From positions 1-6,502 of the forward strand of contig JAUYES010000026.1 in assembly GCA_030691225.1 (NCBI GenBank): a stretch of 6,502 bases of DNA, written 5' to 3'. The notes under the pieces are model-generated. The model had not been told where the DNA came from. It searched no databases and worked only from the letters and a program-made list of their open reading frames with translations. Shown piece by piece: positions 4,803 through 6,502 of this stretch (its first letter is position 1; the number at the start of each line of letters is the position of its first letter). Both the position numbers and the translations under genes were made by a program. This stretch comes from Holophaga sp. Lineage in GTDB: Bacteria > Acidobacteriota > Holophagae > Holophagales > Holophagaceae.

Positions 4803-6245
4803 ATGGACGCTCCGCTACTCTTGGCCTTGGCCCGTGCGCGCCTTCAGGCGGGCCTAGGCTGCATTCAGAATGTTTGGGTTTCCCCACGCGCTCTGGCCTT
4901 GACCTGGGCGCCGGATCGCCGGGCCGACTGGGAATCGGGCCTATCGTGGGTCTTTCTTTTGAATCCTTCCCCGGAACTCTGGTTGCTCCACGAAAAAGAC
5001 CCCGCCATGGCCACGCTGAAGGCGGAAGCCAAGGGTGATCTCTCTCGGCGGTGGGGTCAGGAATTGAAAGGAGCGCATCTCGAAGATGTGGAGGGCGATC
5101 CCCGCGAACGCTGGCTCCGCCTGAGCCTGCGGCGTCGAGCCGTCACGGGCCGCATCGAAGAAATGCGCTTATGCTTCCAGGCCATTCCCGGGCGTGCCGG
5201 GCTGCGCTTGGATGGCGTGGATCTCAATCCCGCGCGAATGGGCATGGGGGTGATGTTTCCCACCACCACGCCCGAACCGCGTGCCTCCAGCCCCGCGATT
5301 CAGCGCTGGGAAGCGCAATTCGGTGATGGCTTGGCCTCGGCCCTGAATGGTCAAGTGCCCGAAGTATTGCCCGGCGAAGGTTCGCTGTTTGCAAGGCATC
5401 GCGCCTGGTCCCAGGCCCGAGCCAATTTGCTGATCCTGGCGCCGCGCCAAGCAGGCGTGGATCGAAAGCTGCTCAAGGAACGGCAACGTCTCCAACGCTA
5501 TGGCGAGGCCTTGGCCAAGGACCGGACTCGCCATGAGGCGACATTGCCCTTGCGAGCCAAGGCCCAATCCCTTTCCGCCGAGCTTTGGCAGCTCAAGGGT
5601 GCTCAGGGACGCTTTGAACTCAGCGATGGCACCGTGATTCAATTACCCGAAGGCATGCGGGCCGAAGAAGCCGTTCAAAAATGGTTCTCGGCGGTCAAGC
5701 GGGCTGAGCGCGGCTTGCAGCGGGTGGTGGAACTGGAGAGCGAACAGGCAAGGCAGCTCTTGGAATTGGAAGCCCGGCTGATCGACCCGCCCCCAGCGCC
5801 TAAACCCACCAAGGAATTACCAAAACCGAAGGGCACGAAACGCATGGAAACCGGCTCCAAAAAAGACCTCAAACGCTCCGATGGCAAGGGCAAGGCCTAT
5901 CGGAATGTCATGGTGGATGGTTGGGAAGTGATCATCGGCAAGGGCGATGCCGACAACGACACCCTGACCTTCAAGGTGGCCTCGGCCCTGGATTTCTGGA
6001 TGCATGTGGCGGGCGTGCCCGGTAGCCACGTCATCATCCGTAACCCCGATCGCATCAGCGAACCCCCCCGCGAAGTGCTGGAGCGCGCGGCTCAGTTGGC
6101 GGCATTTTTCTCCAAGGCCCGGGATGGCGGCAAGGTGGAAGTCCATTGGTGTCGCGTGGCCGATGTGTCCAAGCCCCGTGGCTTTGCACCTGGAAAGGTC
6201 ATGCTGAAGACCTTCAAGAGTGTGCGGGTTTACCCGAAGGAGTGA
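4803..6245 (+). CDS. NFACT-family (RqcH-like) ribosome quality control protein, divergent N-terminal half
   Basis: RqcH/NFACT proteins bind obstructed 50S subunits carrying peptidyl-tRNA and, in studied bacteria, recruit tRNA-Ala to add C-terminal alanine tails. This 480-aa version has a diverged NFACT-N-like region (about 1-150); a short linker without a clear helix-hairpin-helix; a coiled-coil middle (about 220-325) interrupted by the typical ELWQLKGAQGRFELSDGT turn (260-277); a Lys/Pro-rich linker (329-364); and a well-conserved NFACT-R/DUF814 domain (366-478). The last shows GWEVIIGKGDADNDTLTFKV, DFWMHV (397-402), PGSHVII (406-412), AAQLAAFFSKAR (429-440) and KPRGFAPGKV (457-466). The reading frame stays open upstream to 4512, but that part is antisense to the DUF2339 gene; ATG at 4803 is chosen because MDAPLLLALARARL resembles family N-termini. 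Typical RqcH is about 550-580 aa. Family membership is sure; retained tailing activity is doubtful. Confidence 0.88.
   Translation: MDAPLLLALARARLQAGLGCIQNVWVSPRALALTWAPDRRADWESGLSWVFLLNPSPELWLLHEKDPAMATLKAEAKGDLSRRWGQELKGAHLEDVEGDPRERWLRLSLRRRAVTGRIEEMRLCFQAIPGRAGLRLDGVDLNPARMGMGVMFPTTTPEPRASSPAIQRWEAQFGDGLASALNGQVPEVLPGEGSLFARHRAWSQARANLLILAPRQAGVDRKLLKERQRLQRYGEALAKDRTRHEATLPLRAKAQSLSAELWQLKGAQGRFELSDGTVIQLPEGMRAEEAVQKWFSAVKRAERGLQRVVELESEQARQLLELEARLIDPPPAPKPTKELPKPKGTKRMETGSKKDLKRSDGKGKAYRNVMVDGWEVIIGKGDADNDTLTFKVASALDFWMHVAGVPGSHVIIRNPDRISEPPREVLERAAQLAAFFSKARDGGKVEVHWCRVADVSKPRGFAPGKVMLKTFKSVRVYPKE
6237..6242 (+). promoter_or_regulatory. Shine-Dalgarno of the carbon-nitrogen hydrolase, inside NFACT 3' end
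   Basis: AAGGAG is a strong ribosome binding site 8 nt before the ATG at 6251. The same six bases are the last two sense codons (Lys-Glu) of the NFACT gene, directly before its TGA. Ribosomes ending NFACT translation therefore stop on the next gene's binding site, which indicates translational coupling. Confidence 0.8.
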
Positions 6246-6250
6246 ATTCC

Positions 6251-6502
6251 ATGCGCCTCTATCTTTCCCGCTTCATTTGCCTGGATGTGGCTTCCAACCT
6301 GGAGCGGATGGAAGGGGAGTCCGATCGGGCAGCGGCGGGTGGTGCCGAGTTATGTGTCTTCCCGGAGTCGTTTCTCCATGGCTACACCCGTCAATTGGAT
6401 GCAACTGAGGCTCGACGGAGGTTTGCGGCCATTTCGCTGCGTCACCCCGAAACCACTTTCCTCTTCGGCTCTTTCACCGAGGCCCGGCGCAATCGGATGA
6501 CG
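6251..6502 (+). CDS. Carbon-nitrogen hydrolase, nitrilase superfamily (partial, C-terminus beyond right edge)
   Basis: The first 84 codons of a nitrilase-superfamily enzyme, which hydrolyses or condenses C-N bonds of amides, nitriles or N-carbamoyl compounds through a Glu-Lys-Cys triad. The visible part shows a beta-strand start (MRLYLSRFICLDV), N16 and a helix leading to AAAGGAELCVFPESFLHGY (27-45), where E39 is the expected catalytic Glu. ETTFLFGSFTEARRNRMT (67-84) then matches the strand where family members have a-f-G-s-x-E followed by N. The catalytic Lys and Cys lie beyond the edge, so the substrate class cannot be named. The ATG lies 5 nt after the NFACT stop with a strong AAGGAG upstream, so it shares the NFACT transcript. 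A functional link to ribosome rescue is not established. Confidence 0.9.
   Translation, partial: MRLYLSRFICLDVASNLERMEGESDRAAAGGAELCVFPESFLHGYTRQLDATEARRRFAAISLRHPETTFLFGSFTEARRNRMT

Overview
The window is a chromosomal segment of a moderately GC-rich bacterium (about 60% G+C judged by eye), probably Gram-negative. It holds six protein genes and no recognisable RNA gene, CRISPR array, transposase or prophage gene. The lineage cannot be fixed from the sequence. A short, divergent RqcH/NFACT protein beside a DUF2339/DUF3999 membrane pair would fit an Acidobacteriota (Holophagae-like) or another deep Gram-negative lineage, but this is only a guess.

Layout: (1) 1-171, minus strand, is the start of a CheY-like response regulator that runs off the left edge. 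(2) 172-373 is a divergent intergenic region with an imperfect tandem repeat of 20-bp period. (3) 374-1342, plus strand, is a complete ferrochelatase (hemH), the last step of heme synthesis. (4) 1343-1721 is a convergent, A+T-richer gap without a credible gene. It holds an imperfect 28-bp inverted repeat (1418-1445 and 1618-1645) whose arms are each built of three 10-bp units, with several small stem-loops between them; it looks like a non-coding dispersed repeat. (5) 4732-1722, minus strand, is a two-gene operon with a 4-base ATGA overlap: a DUF2339 multi-pass membrane protein, then a DUF3999 envelope protein. (6) 4733-4802 is a 70-base divergent promoter region with a near-perfect 16-bp palindrome. 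(7) 4803-6245, plus strand, is an NFACT-family (RqcH-like) protein with a well-kept C-terminal NFACT-R domain and a degenerate, shortened N-terminal half. (8) 6251-6502, plus strand, is the start of a carbon-nitrogen hydrolase (nitrilase superfamily), tightly coupled to the NFACT gene and cut by the right edge.

How they work together: hemH appears to be a stand-alone metabolic gene. The DUF2339/DUF3999 pair is translationally coupled and very likely acts as one envelope complex of unknown function. The NFACT protein probably binds stalled ribosomal large subunits or tRNA (ribosome quality control), and it shares a transcript with an amidase-like hydrolase. The points most worth a second look are the divergent NFACT protein, the inverted-repeat element downstream of hemH, the poorly understood DUF2339/DUF3999 pair, and the palindrome between the two divergent operons.
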